From positions 929 to 56,463 of the forward strand of contig JAHLWZ010000213.1 of NCBI GenBank assembly GCA_020536535.1: a stretch of DNA of 55,535 bases. Reading direction: 5' to 3'. Position numbers and translations under genes: made by a program. Source of the stretch: Pelomyxa schiedti (lineage: Eukaryota > Evosea > Pelobiontida > Pelomyxidae). The notes below the pieces were generated by a model. That model did not search any database. It was not told the origin of the DNA and saw only the letters and a program-made list of their open reading frames with translations. Of this stretch, positions 12,712 through 24,191 are shown piece by piece (positions within the stretch are counted from its first letter, which is position 1; the number at the start of each line of letters is the position of its first letter).

Positions 12712-12951
12712 CTAAGATGGAAACGAAAGGACAAGCAGACTGTTTCCTTGATGATGCCGCGCTTAGCTTCCAATCACGCGAATAGAAGATGTCATCTATG
12801 TTCACCCTATCTTCCCAGTGAAAGGGTGCTCTTCCTTGCTGACCAGAAATGGTATGCACCCACTACAAAATTGGAACAACTTGTATTTTTTGAGCCCAAA
12901 CAAATAGGCTTTTTAAAAATATAGTTTGTGTCAACTGAAGGCTTCCAGACA

Positions 12952-14654
12952 TCACTGGCTGTGAACCTTGTGAGTGTCAGCTGAAGGTTTGATGTATTCA
13001 TTCCACTTCTGGAAATAAGCAAGGGTTGTTGTGGCAAAATTTCCGGCTGAGAGTGTGGCAAATAGTGCTCCAACTAATGCTGCCTATTTTACTTGTGATT
13101 CACACAGCAGAAAGTTCTAAGAACGAACCTGCCAATCAAACAAATAGCTTTGAAGAATTATCCCCCAACATACATATGCTATGTAAGCTTGAAATACCTT
13201 ATCATGTTAGATTTACTAAGTGACAGACTACACAAACCTGAATGCAGAGCAAGAAAGGAAACAATACAACGAGGTTTGGGCTCCATACGTCAGTTAACTC
13301 ACCACCTTCCCCTGTTACATCCATTGGAGAGGCTTTACCCATTGCAACCATTTTGTACAATCTTTTCTGTTGGTAGCGACTTTGGAGTGCTTGTACAACG
13401 GCTAGTTGTAATCAGCTCAAATGTTTATGAAGGTCTGTGTACCAACATTGTGCAAAACCGTAGGCAAGAAAGGTCCTCTGGAAAATCTGAAATGAGGGTT
13501 TTCCAATTGGCCAAAATAGCATCACTAGGCATATCGCAATTGAAAGGTAATGATGCATAATCCACCAGCTCTTGATATGGGACCCATTTAGGTGCAGAAT
13601 GTTTTCACGCATTACGAGGGATAAATAGTAGTATAGACACCATATCTATGTTATGCCTGAGTTGAACTTGATGGGATTCCCCCCTCCCAAATCAGCACGA
13701 CATACTTGAAGTAGCATGTTGAAGATGTTGCTTGTTCTGAAAACCCATGCAAGACATACCAGTACCACAAACACAGGGTTCATCCTCCTCTTGAACTTCT
13801 CATAATCTTTCTTCAGCAAGAATTTCTCACCTTGCCGATACTGCTTGACATTGATGTTCCCCAAAAACCACCTCACAAAGAAACTATACATAATTGCATG
13901 TTACAACTTGTTGCACATCTTACATAATTTATATTTATTTCTAATTATAATTATAATAATAAATTATTATAATAAAGCACGGAACCAAAACCAAAACAAA
14001 ACAAGGAACTCATACTCCCATCCCCAAAACAACAAAACCCACAAAGTAGCTCTCAAAAATTCGAAAAACCCGAAAAGAAAAAAAAAAAAAAAAACTAAAA
14101 AAAAAAAAAAAAACTAAAAAAAGAGAGAGAGCTTCGGTTCCGAACCTGCCGGGCTGAGGTGTCAACGCGCAGTGTACTTTGGTGACGACGGCGGACACGG
14201 GCTTCAGCGCGGCCTGGATCTTGGCCGAGTCGGCCTTTGTGATCTCCTTCTTGTGCTTGGCGCTCCTGGCCCACTCGCGCGCCCTCGCGATCTCGCTGCG
14301 GATGGCGTTGAGCGACGCCACCAGGTCGTCCAGCTGCTTGTAGTGCTTGTTGACGGTCCCGCACCACTCGTCCGACTCGGCCTCGAGCTCCGCCGCCCGC
14401 TTCTTGGTCTCCTCTATGCTCCGCTCCATGTCTCCCATAACTGCGCTCCCTCCTTGCTGAAGGTGCTGTGGTTGTTGCTGCTGTTGCTGTTGTTTGGCGG
14501 CGGCGGCGGCGGCGTCGGGCGATGAAGACGTCGACGTGGGGGTGGAGTCTGTGGTTGGCGATTGGACGACGGGGGGTGATAGAGAGTCGGCTGTCCCCTT
14601 GGCTACCTCGGGCAAGCCACTTTGCATTTCCATGCTCGCTGCGTCGCTAGTCAT
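12952..14654 (-). CDS. TMEM120: TMEM120 family membrane protein (TACAN-like)
   Basis: Six exons (14654-14146, 13883-13706, 13645-13447, 13401-13238, 13197-13129, 13083-12952) give 416 residues. After an S/Q/A-rich head comes the family coiled coil (SIEETKKRAAELEAESDEW), then the six-helix membrane domain: VRWFLGNINV, DYEKFKRRMNPVFVV, the hallmark RENILHLNGSHIKSWWIMHHY, FLAYGFAQSVVQALQSRYQ, YKMVAMGKASPMDVTGEG and a final GNFATTT helix. TMEM120 proteins sit in the ER or nuclear envelope, resemble fatty-acid elongases and bind coenzyme A. Intron 1 (262 nt) is unusually long and holds long A/T runs. Confidence 0.95.
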
Positions 14655-14736
14655 CAATCAAATATCGTCTTTTTTAATCTCTTAGCGAGTGGCAGAGGGT
14701 CAGGCCTGTCTGACAGAGGAGGGGCAACAAAAAAGG

Positions 14737-14809
14737 CGGGGGCGGTGGGCATTGATCCCACGACCAACTGCTTCGGAAGCAGCCATTCTTCCAACTGAAC
14801 TACGCCCCC
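14737..14809 (-). tRNA. tRNA-Arg(CCG)
   Basis: The minus strand folds into a full cloverleaf of 73 nt: acceptor GGGGGCG/CGCCCCC, D stem GTTC/GAAT, anticodon stem GCTGC/GCAGT with loop TTCCGAA (anticodon CCG), T stem GTGGG/CCCAC. A20 and C35, arginine identity elements, are present. The T loop is ATCAATG, differing from the consensus TTCRANY at positions 54 and 60. A run of T follows on the transcribed strand, as expected of an RNA polymerase III terminator. Confidence 0.9.
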
Positions 14810-14926
14810 TTTTCAGAATGGCACCCGAGAGTGTTGGTACTTTTCCGTGAGGCTCAAGAGGGAACTGCACGTAAAACCAAGCCCATCTGCTGCCCCTTCA
14901 ATTTTTATCCTTCATTGTTTTGCGAA

Positions 14927-17900
14927 ATGTCATCACACCATTCACACGAGCCAACTACCACACCAATAGACACGAGGTCGAGGACAAGGGACAGGGAGTC
15001 CCACAATTCACATACAGCAGCAACTGCGTCCTCTTCGGCCAAGTCGGACACACACGTCACCGCCGCCCACTCGGCCTCGTCAGCCAGCCACCACGGCCAC
15101 GCACCGTCCCATAATTCACATCAGGCCGCCAACCAACAGCACCGACAACCGCCGCAACAGCAACAACAATCCACACCTCAAAGTGAGGTTAGATACAAAA
15201 GGTTACTTGATTTGAAAGGTACTGGTTGTTCTCCATAATGTTTTTGGCTTTCTTATCATCGTTGTTATTATTTTTTATTTGTTTGTCTGTTTCTCGTGCA
15301 AAACCTTCCTGTAGGTAAGCATAAAGAACTGCAACAGGAACTGTCAAGCCTATCAAAGGTTCCCAGCTACTTATTCATACTCTCTATGAGCTTATTTTAT
15401 GGAAGAAACTTCCAAAGCGGCGAAAGACGGTGTCTGACAACTCCAATAAGACTCTTCGTCGTATTTATCAGAATTCTCTGGAAGTTGCAACCTAATTATC
15501 ACACAGATGTTATAACTAGAGCAATTGAAGCTCATGGTGGCCAATGCCATTTTGAAACTCTCGTTTATCTTGCCAAAGAGGTTATTGTTCTCGTTTAACT
15601 CCTTCCCCAACAACATCCCAGAACACCCAACAAGCGCAAAAAAATACCCTCAGCAAAAAACCATCTGATGACCCAACAAGCACAGCACCTATTGACACTA
15701 GGACTGTGCTTAAAAGCATACTGACAGGACAGAAATCCTTGTTTACTCCTGTACTACAACTTAAAAAAAAAAAACGGAACTCACGGTTACGAAACAGGCT
15801 CCTGATGATTCAGAAATGTGGATGATGGTAGAATCTGATGACTCTGGTCCTACTTATGATTCGAGATCAACTAAGGTTTGTAAGCCATCCTCACACTTTG
15901 TTTTCTTATCTCGTACAGAACAAACAAGAGTCCCTCTATTGTTGCATACTCCAAATCCTTCCACAGTTCTCATGTAATTTTTTTTTTTAGCTGTGATAGT
16001 CCGAGCAATGCAATCATGTGCTGTCTTTGGATCAGCTCATTTTGATGACATACTCGATTTTGTTACAGAGGTTCTTAGAACCTGAGTCTTCAATCCTCTC
16101 AAATAAATATCCTTTTCCACAGAATTGGAACCACCCACAGGACATGACCGATATTCTGCCACAGAATATACGCGTGACTCTTTACACTCATCCATCCTTT
16201 GCAGTGTGTTTCCACCCTACACTTTGTAAAATTGTTAACAACTTAGTAGCAAGACCCCTCAAACCCAGACTTTTGGATATTGACTAAACAGGTATCACAA
16301 AACAATTTCTCGAATCGTCACGAAACCACAGATTGTCATTGAGCCTGTGCTAGATGATAATTCTCCTGGAGATTCTGTTGCTGAGGTTCCGCGGGCAGCC
16401 AGGAAGTACTGATATGTGAGCCTCGAACCAATACTTATATTGTCAACAGAGCTAAGCCTACACAAAAAGTTGCTCCTTCAGTGGGATCTGTGTGTTCCAA
16501 TTGCGGAAATCCCACGGGCAAAGGGCCAATAACTCGAGGAAAGGCAAACGAAAAAGGTTTTGTTTAAACTCATGCAATGTTCCCTGTAAAAAATAACTTC
16601 AGAGACACTGTGTTCACAGTGCCTCAGTCCATCTAAAAAGCACTGTTGTTTGATTTGCCACAAACCTTACAAATTGGTATGGCTCCCCCTATTGAACTGC
16701 CAAAAGTGAACTCCGTGCAGGGGCGACAAGAACGTGAGGAATGGATTCAAGTAATCCAACCAATTTAACTGGAGAATTAGAATAACGGTTTTCTCCCTAC
16801 GTCTAGTGTGACGACTGTTGCGGCTGGATAATGGTGAAGTGTGACAGTGCTATTGAAGACTTGTCTCGCTATGATGATAACAACCCAAATCACCTTCACT
16901 ACTCCTGCCCACTGTGCAGAAACAAAACTAATAGCACTGGAGCCCCGAAACAGGATTCTTTACAGCGTAGCACTACTGATAACGCAGCTTCTGCAGCTGC
17001 CCTAGAGCAACAGTACAAACAAATGGATGAGAGAATGATGGGTGCCGATGACGACTCAGATCGTGAGAATTATCAAATTTGTACTCCGCCACAGATCCAA
17101 CCAAACCATTACACCAAGGATACACCACTCTCAGCAGTTAATCCTCAACAGTCTTCTGGTTCATACAAAGCAATCCATAGTGACATCACTGCGACATTAG
17201 AACAAGTTTTTGCAGAAATGTCACGTGAGTGCGGCTTTCACCCACCAGGGGGACTGTATGATGACTTCAAGGCAATCACATCCACAATGTCACTTCGTCT
17301 CTCATCGGTTTTGGCTAAACAAGAGGTACTACCATGACCCCCTTCAAACTCACAAAACTGACTGGCCACATACAACAGGTGGAAAATGAAGGACGTATTG
17401 CACTTCTCAACCAAGCCCTCGCTACTACAAGGACGAGGCTCGTAGCTGAATCCACTTCCCAACTTAAGGAAATGTTCATGCAAGCAGTCAAGACAGGAAG
17501 CAGCCCTCTGACCAGCTACATGAACGCTCCCCCACTCACACACCACCGGACACCCCAACAACTGCCAGTGCCCCAAACAACAACACAACCACCACCACAA
17601 CCTCAAACTCAAACTCAAACACAAGCACAAACGCAACCGCAGCCGCAACCACAGCCACAATCTCCTACTGCTGGCACCAATTCCACTGGATCAAAACCAC
17701 CAGAAGTGCAACTTCAACTTCAACAACCACAACAGTCGCAGCCACAGTCACAGATACAACAGCAACCTCAAATACAACCACAGACTCGACAACCGCAGCC
17801 GGACTTAGCAACAACCCAGCAAATACAAACGCAATCACAACCACAACAAATTACAAATCCAAAGGACTTAGTTACAAGTTCCGTTACAGACACAACAAAC

Positions 17901-18140
17901 GCGGCACAGGCACACACAACAGATGCACAATCAGAAATGAAAGTACAACCAGAACAGCCTAAACCAACAGCAAACGAACCAACACCAAACAGCAGCACTG
18001 TGACTCAACCACAAGAAAGCACCACTGTTGCTGTTGAAAGTGCGGATACAGAGATAGTACCTATGTCCGACATTACAACTTCTTCATCAACAGAAACACA
18101 CAAGCCGGAACCAACAGTTCCTGTCACTCTGGGTTCCTAA
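14927..18140 (+). CDS. PHD-finger protein with Q/P-rich tail
   Basis: Fifteen exons join in phase (14927-15218, 15315-15358, 15406-15429, 15485-15580, 15622-15750, 15798-15875, 15919-15940, 15991-16070, 16123-16205, 16292-16405, 16450-16556, 16603-16676, 16721-16750, 16807-17325, 17379-18140) into 817 residues. The head is H/S/Q-rich. A cysteine cluster (CSNCGNPTGKG, LCSQC) precedes a PHD finger: HCCLICHKPYK, EEWIQCDDCCGWIMVKC, HYSCPLC, arranged like the PHD fingers of MLL-type chromatin proteins that read histone H3 tails. The usual His in WxH is Met here. A helical segment (AIHSDITATLEQVFAEM...SVLAKQE) and a long Q/P/T-rich tail follow. Probably a nuclear chromatin reader. I saw no SET domain. 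Confidence 0.85.
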
Positions 18141-18212
18141 ATGGTTGATCCCAAAAAATATGATGTAATGAGTTTCTGTACACCAAAATAAAAATATGTT
18201 TTTCAGTTCCAT

Positions 18213-20356
18213 TCAAGAAGAACTTCTGGTTTTTTTTCCCCATGTAGAGTTAGTTTCTTGAATTAGAGAATTTTCAACATACTTTGTTATTGGAGGGTTC
18301 ATTGGCGGCGGGCTGTATGTTTGTGATGCAGAATTGCCTCTATCAACAAGTGGTACTGCGGTTGTATTGGATTGAAGGCTGGCATCATTTGCGGCCTCAA
18401 TGTAATGCTTGTGCTGAATTTTGTTTTGGAGGCAAGTCTTCACTTTGGAACTTTTGGCATTCCAAATGTGCTCAACAACGAGTGATGAAATACTAACAAC
18501 TAGGAAAATAGCCAGGAAAATAAACGGTCCTCCGAAATTTTTGACACTGTGAAAAGTTTTAGCTTGTCAATAAATTTGTTTGTTTAGGAGGATTACCTGA
18601 GGCTATTGAATGAGGTTTCATCTACACCACATGAACTTAATTCAACATACCACTTGTTGTACAAATCATCCAGGGTCCCGTCATCCTGCAACTCTAGTAT
18701 AGCTTGGGAAAATGTGTCCCTCAGAGGAGAGCCTTTGGGAAAAGGTAGACCATAGAAAGTAGTTGCAAAGCTATCTCCGACCTAGTGAGGGTTTGATTTC
18801 TGGGCCGAAGTTCTCAGAAATACCTCCATGACATTACATGGCGGTAGGCCAACAACATAGTCAAGAACTGCAGAAAAAATAAGAAAAGAAAGGACCTGTA
18901 CGAAGACGCACTGGGTGTAGGGAAAACGAGGGCACAGACTTCCTGGAATAGGTTACGAGGTATGAAAAACATTCGTCATACTTGGGCTTCCAGTGCTTGC
19001 ATTGACTGAATCACATCAGGAAATTCAACCATATTTTGAAGGGCATCCTACCAATTCGTTACGATACCTGTCTTCCTGGTAACCTTATACCCTATTTTCT
19101 TGAAGGTGAAAGTAATAGCAACCAGCAGAGCCATTCATCACTGCAAACGGTAGCCTTTACTAACTTAGAGTACTCTTTCTTCATTTTACTTACTCGTTTG
19201 TTTTCAGGTCGTCTATTGTCTCTATATCTGTTTTAAGTTTTGTGACTGTCATCATTGACGCTAAGTTCGCTGTGTATGACTGCAGTATATGCATTCCAGA
19301 TGAGAAATCTTAGAAGGTGCTGGCCACTTACCGAAACAATGATCAAACTGTATAGGGAAGGAGGAAAAAAGTTTTGTGAGATGTTGACGTGATTCATGCC
19401 TTCCTTACGAAAAAAAAATGAAGCCAAACATCAAAACTCTTGTTGAGAAGCTTTTACCTTTCAGAGCTTTTAGCCCAACTGCTACTTCAAGTGAGTTTGT
19501 CTGGTGACAATGTGTGAGTGCGAGACAGGAGAAACAGTGCCGTACCAAACTGCGTTCAGCATCCCAGAGATGTCTTTCATTTGGGTTTTTCGAATGATGA
19601 TACCCTGTCAAGTGTTTCAAAATCGCGCAAGGTCACTAGTATCAACCATAGGGTGACATCCAGTCAATAAAGAAGGCTGAAATGGCAACCACACATGTTG
19701 CAGTGATGATCAGAAACCACAAGGATACGTCGAAGGGAAGGAGAAACGAAAATAGGTCCAGGGACTCGTCTTTTAGCACTAAAATCTTGAGGTGTCAGTT
19801 TCGTTGCAATCCAACACACTGTGGAATTCTTTATACCCTAAGTGAAGAAGGGAAAAGCGGGAAAGTGAAGTCAATAACAGTATTCTGCTCAGCAGTAGCA
19901 TGCATTGGTACGAATCCAATATCAGCACGCCCGTACATCAACTCACCAACCATGCCAGTCCATACACCATTGACTGAAAGGAATTTGAGTGGGAAATTAA
20001 TGCCAAGGCTCCACACTATTCTGTCCATACTGGCTATCAATAGTTTCGTAAATCTCTACTCTGCAAGTACAAGTTTAAGCCATATTCAAAAAGGAACCAA
20101 ACACTCAAATAAAAACCTACGAGAGGTTGTAGTCACTGAGCTTGATCAGAATTGCATCCATTACATCACAACTATATCCATAGTACATATCTTCCCCCGA
20201 TTTCGAAGAATCAACATAGAGCAACGGTGCCTTTTCGCCATTAGAATACCAGCCGGAACAACACCCAAACAAACAAACAACAAAAACAAAGACACCACCC
20301 CACATCCAGGATCCAGAAACCGAAATTACAACCAAAAGGCCCACAACCAATCCCAT
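18213..20356 (-). CDS. Ionotropic glutamate receptor-like channel
   Basis: A multi-exon ligand-gated ion channel for the plasma membrane. A signal peptide (GLLVVISVSG...FVVCLFGCC) leads directly into the ligand-binding lobe S1 (KAPLLYVD, YYGYSCDVMDAIL, NGVWTGMVGELMYGRADIGF, NTVIDFTFP). TM1 follows (LFSFLLPFDVSLWFLIITA), then a pore region (MLNAVWYG), TM3 (WNAYTAVIHSEL, compare SYTANLAAF), lobe S2 (GDSFATTFYGLPFPKGSPLR, ELQDDGTLDDLYNKWY) and TM4 (GPFIFLAIFLVVSISSLVV). The large amino-terminal domain of animal receptors is absent, as in GluR0-type channels. The S1 arginine that binds amino-acid ligands is Gln (AEQNTVIDF). Exon borders around the pore (19230-19640) are uncertain. Confidence 0.85.
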
Positions 20357-20674
20357 GCCTCAATCACTGCCACAGCCCTGAGGACGCAGTCCTGCGTGCA
20401 CTGACCAAAACCATAGCGAACCAAGCCAGACCAAGCCACCATCAAGCCGACCAACCACCTCTTGGGTCTAACTCCTGTTCCTGGCTCCAACATCCCCGAA
20501 GAGTCAGTTCAGATAACTGGATTGATCGGGAGGGCGTTTGATTTGATACAGAAAACTTGGGGAAAAAAAAAGTCAAAGGGGGTCTTGTGCTGTAGTGATA
20601 AATATTCTTCTTTGTATTTCTTTAAACAAATACGTGTGTATGTGTGTTGTAGTGGGAGATGGGGAGAAATACAA
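20357..20674. other. Intergenic region
   Basis: Lies between the start of the channel gene and the stop of eIF2-beta, both on the minus strand. It contains CCA/CAA-rich sequence on the plus strand near the channel start and AT-rich eIF2-beta 3' UTR. No further gene is visible. Confidence 0.4.
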
Positions 20675-21956
20675 CTAGGATTCACCGGCTTTGCTGCGCA
20701 TAAGCTTGCGTTTGCCAATTTGGGCCTCAAATCCCTTCTTAATGGCGGCAACGCTTCGCTTGGAGCCACATGATTCACATACAACAAATGACAGCCTGTT
20801 TTCCTTCTTGAGTGTTGTGTCAGGCTGATTGCAGGTCCAACATGAAACATACTCCCCTGTTTCCGAGTTATTTCGATATTGGTAGAGTAAGGGAATGTAC
20901 CAATGTATTTCCTGATAAGGGTTTCAATGGACTTGATTTGATACCTTCCTCGGATTACCAGCTGCTGTTTTCCATCCAGAGAACCAGTTGTACCCAGCTC
21001 AGCAAAAACATATTGTAGAACATGCTCTGGGGGTCGGTGCATTCTAAAAAGAGTTTAGTTCCACTTCAACAGCTGGCAAGTAAACATTTGACAAATCTCA
21101 GCAAAATTCATCCAGACGGTCTTCTTTGTGCCTTCCTTGCACACTTGTGGTGGCTTCATGATAAACTTCCTCTGTCGATTGGCAAATTCAGGATTGTTGC
21201 GTTGCATGAGAGTGAATATTCGCTGTGCCAACTGTTTTCAAGTGGGAGCCTTCAAAAAATAAGAAAGTGGGAAACCTCACCTCTTCATAGGTATAATCTC
21301 TATCTTCTGGGGATCCTGTTAAAACGTAAATAATTCAATCCCTTCCAATATTGAAAAGAAGTTCTTGGATGAACCTGGTTGGGCTGGAGCAGGAGTAGGT
21401 TCTTTGCTTATACCAACTCCCAAAGAGTCAGTTATTTCTGGTGAAGGAGATTTCACAGCAGGAGAACTAGAAGGGTCAGAGACTGGAGGGGTCTCCGCCT
21501 TTGTTGGCTCTGCAGGAGTTGCTGCAGGCTTTGTTGCACGTTTCCTCTTTCCAGCAAAGAAATCGTCCTACGAAATACATATTTACCACAGTGGAAACAA
21601 GAGTTTCATGATAAATACCCCTAGTTGGTTGTACCGTTAGAAGTGAAAAGGTGCATTTAAAATATATAAAAGTTTCGGTGAGAGAGTAGTGAAGTTTGAC
21701 TACCTTCAGCAGCAGGCGCAGGAGCCGCTTCTACAACAGGAGCAACAGTGGCCCTCTTCTTCTTTCTCCTCGAGGGATCGAAAACTGCTTCCTACGAAGA
21801 AAGCAAAACTGAGTCATCCAACAACTCGAACATTCGTTCGTCGTAGGAACGAACAAAAATCGAGACCGCGATTTCGGGCGTTACCGCGGGCGCAGTAGTA
21901 GCCTTGGTAGGTTCGGCAGGTTTTGGTGGTAACACTACTTCCGCTGTAGTCGCCAT
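20675..21956 (-). CDS. Translation initiation factor eIF2 subunit beta
   Basis: Part of the eIF2 GTPase complex that delivers initiator Met-tRNA to the 40S subunit. Start [13 protein letters not shown] at 21956. A lysine stretch (SRRKKKR) and a further basic KRKR block match the eIF5/eIF2B-binding K-boxes. The conserved core follows: [33 protein letters not shown], then [26 protein letters not shown] and the C2-C2 zinc finger [13 protein letters not shown]...[15 protein letters not shown]. Several introns are present; the exact join after the first K-box (21690-21570) and around 21330-21300 was not settled. Confidence 0.94.
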
Positions 21957-22239
21957 CTTCGTCAGATCTTGCTCGATCGCTCGCTTGTCCGGGTGGTAAC
22001 GCTCTTGGTTCAGCTTTGAGAATGATTAATTAAAATGCCGGGCTCGCAACTGCATAGAATAGAAGCACAAAAAAAGTTCTATTCCTAGATCCAAAACCAG
22101 ATTTTCTCCTCCTGCTTGGTGCAGGGCCACCATAGGGCAGATCATCCTCAGCTAGTGCTCAAGTGACATTTCTGTCATATTCGTCGATATGTTAGTTTCA
22201 GGAAAGTTGATGGGAATGCCACAAAAAAAGAAAAACAAA

Positions 22240-22760
22240 ATGGCGAGTGCAGCAGTTGAGGCAGTTACACATTGGATAGAACTTATCGACCAAGGCAGAT
22301 ACGCAGTACGCAGTGCCGGTTCCTTACAATCTCGTGTCTACTAACGACATCCCGTCCTCCAAACAACCCCCCTTGCCGCCAGGATTCTTACCAAGAGGCC
22401 TCAGACGAGCTGTTCAAACCAGCACTGACAGAGGCCCAATGGGAACAAGCAGCGAGGGCCGCACGCGGCCCCCTGGGCGACCTCGTATCTCGCCACGTGT
22501 CGTCAGCCACTCACAGAACCACGTTACCTGGTGCTCCTGGTACCGTTCCCAGCTCCTAATGACAATGTGTGATCTTTGCGTGCCGTAAGTGCTTCTGGTC
22601 TTTGGCTGAGATTATTATTGTTTGATGGCGTTGTGTAGATGGGGACTACTACGTCGTGGTGTACCAAACACAATTCGGGAGGAAGGCGGCGGCGACGGAG
22701 ACTGGAATTGCTCACCTGGAGTCTGGAACCTGGAAAGTCTCAGGCTACTGGCTTGCCTAA
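22240..22760 (+). CDS. DUF4019 domain protein, 114 residues
   Basis: Three exons (22240-22305, 22383-22539, 22639-22760) give a short protein covering one DUF4019 domain: VTHWIELIDQGRYADSYQ, EAQWEQAARAARGPLGDLVSR, LPGAPDGDYYVVVYQT, FGRKAAATETGIAHL and GTWKVSGYWLA. DUF4019 is known mainly from small bacterial (often secreted) proteins of unknown function related to the cystatin/NTF2-like fold. No signal peptide is seen. An in-frame ATG at 22210 would add MGMPQKKKNK; the ATG at 22240 has the better context (AAAATGGCG). Two introns show that it is a resident nuclear gene. Confidence 0.85.
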
Positions 22761-23058
22761 CTTGGTGTCAATAGATTTGTTGGAAAAATACAAAACAGAC
22801 AGAAAACGAAACGCCTGCTCAAGCGTCACCATCGAATTTTGAGTCGGCAAATACGGTGGTGTTAATATCGTTTTATTGGGTGATTGTGGATGTGAGTAAT
22901 ATGGGCGTGGCTGGCGGGCGAACAAGCAAAACTGCGAATGTAGCTGGGAAAAAAAAACATAAGGCGAGAGAAAGTAACTAGGAGCGAGGCACCCATAATA
23001 AGCATTCGAAGTCATCCATTTGCTCATTTTTGCTACGTGATACGCAAGTGTTGAAGAA

Positions 23059-24191
23059 ATGTTATCCTCAGAGACCGGTTGTCAGGATTCGGCCCAGTTC
23101 AATGACAAAATTCCCGGAAGCAAGCATACAACCTTCTTGGTATCTAATTTTTTCTGGCGACTCTTTGATTTGTTTACATTGTGCACTACTAGTCTTTTCC
23201 TAGCACCCTTACTTAAATTTCTTCTACATTAGAAAACAATGGAATGGGCAAGTTCGGCTCTCCAGAGTTTTTCCCCTCTCAAGTCCTTTGATCTCCATCT
23301 TAGTGGATGTGCCTTCTATAGTGAAAATCCGAAGCGCCAGGTCTTAACTGAACACCGTATAGTTTTTGCATGTATTTTACTTGGAATCTAGATGTTCTTG
23401 CACCATTACTGCAGGTTCTTTAATGATGATGTAGCTCAAGCTGCCATATTTGATAGGTAACCTTGAGTTCGCGCACTTAACTGTCTAACTCTCGTCAGTG
23501 ATGATGCCAATGCACGCCTTATTGGAGTTGAATACATTATATCCCAGAACATCTTTGATACCCTACCGAAGGAAGAGCGCAAATACTGGCACTCACACTC
23601 TTATGACGTCAAATCTGGTTTCTCTCTTTCATCATTAGATATAGGAAAATACTCACTATGTAAAAGGAAGTCTTACAGCTCCAAGGGTCCCTACAACTTT
23701 AGAGAATCCGCTTATGCAACAGCTTACCAAGACATATGGAAAGACCTGGTATTCACAAAATTTAGTCAATTTCCGCGTAACCTTTTAATCAGGATCTTCT
23801 GGCAAGTAGATAAGGGAGATTTCCTTCCCCTTGGTCCGCCTCAGTTGATGATGGTGGCTACCAAAGATGGTGTCTGGGACAAGTCCTTGTTTGAACAACG
23901 TGACAAGTGTAAGCTATATTCACACCTCCTTGAGCATTTGGTTTAGTTACAACACAGGCTATGGATGGGACACAAACACTATCGTGGCCAACAGATATAC
24001 CTTGACTTATCCTTCCCCTGACCCGGTACATTCCCGCTTTTATTCCCCTAACATTTATCTAACAATCCATCCAAAACCAAACACAAATAACAACAAAAAA
24101 CCAGGATGCTGACCCCTCCACGCCCTTTCGTTGCAACGTAGAGCCAGTACACGGCACTTCTGGGAGTGAGACTTCAGAGGGTCGTACTTGA
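23059..24191 (+). CDS. Oil-body-associated protein family (DUF1264)
   Basis: Eight exons (23059-23139, 23233-23340, 23392-23456, 23499-23617, 23679-23748, 23793-23908, 23958-24025, 24105-24191) give 237 residues. The family signature is clear: LSGCAFYSENPKRQ, HHYCRFFNDDV, ARLIGVEYIISQNIFDTLP, YWHSHSYDVKS, ENPLMQQLTKTYGKTW and QVDKGDFLPLGPPQLMM. Plant OBAP proteins associate with lipid droplets; bacterial and fungal homologues are of unknown role. The conserved His residues (HHYC, WHSH) suggest a metal or ligand site, but that is inference. Confidence 0.9.

Noticed and set aside
12133-12715. Two long plus-strand frames opposite kelch exon 1
   Set aside because: These are GC-driven shadows; the minus strand gives the kelch protein with correct splice phase.
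15761-15776. Apparent frameshift at a 12-A run in the PHD-protein gene
   Set aside because: A 46-nt GT-AG intron (15751-15797) removes the run and keeps phase, so no frameshift is needed.
17768-17998. Cys/Val-rich minus-strand frame
   Set aside because: It is the antisense of the CAA/ACA-rich Q/T tract of the PHD protein.
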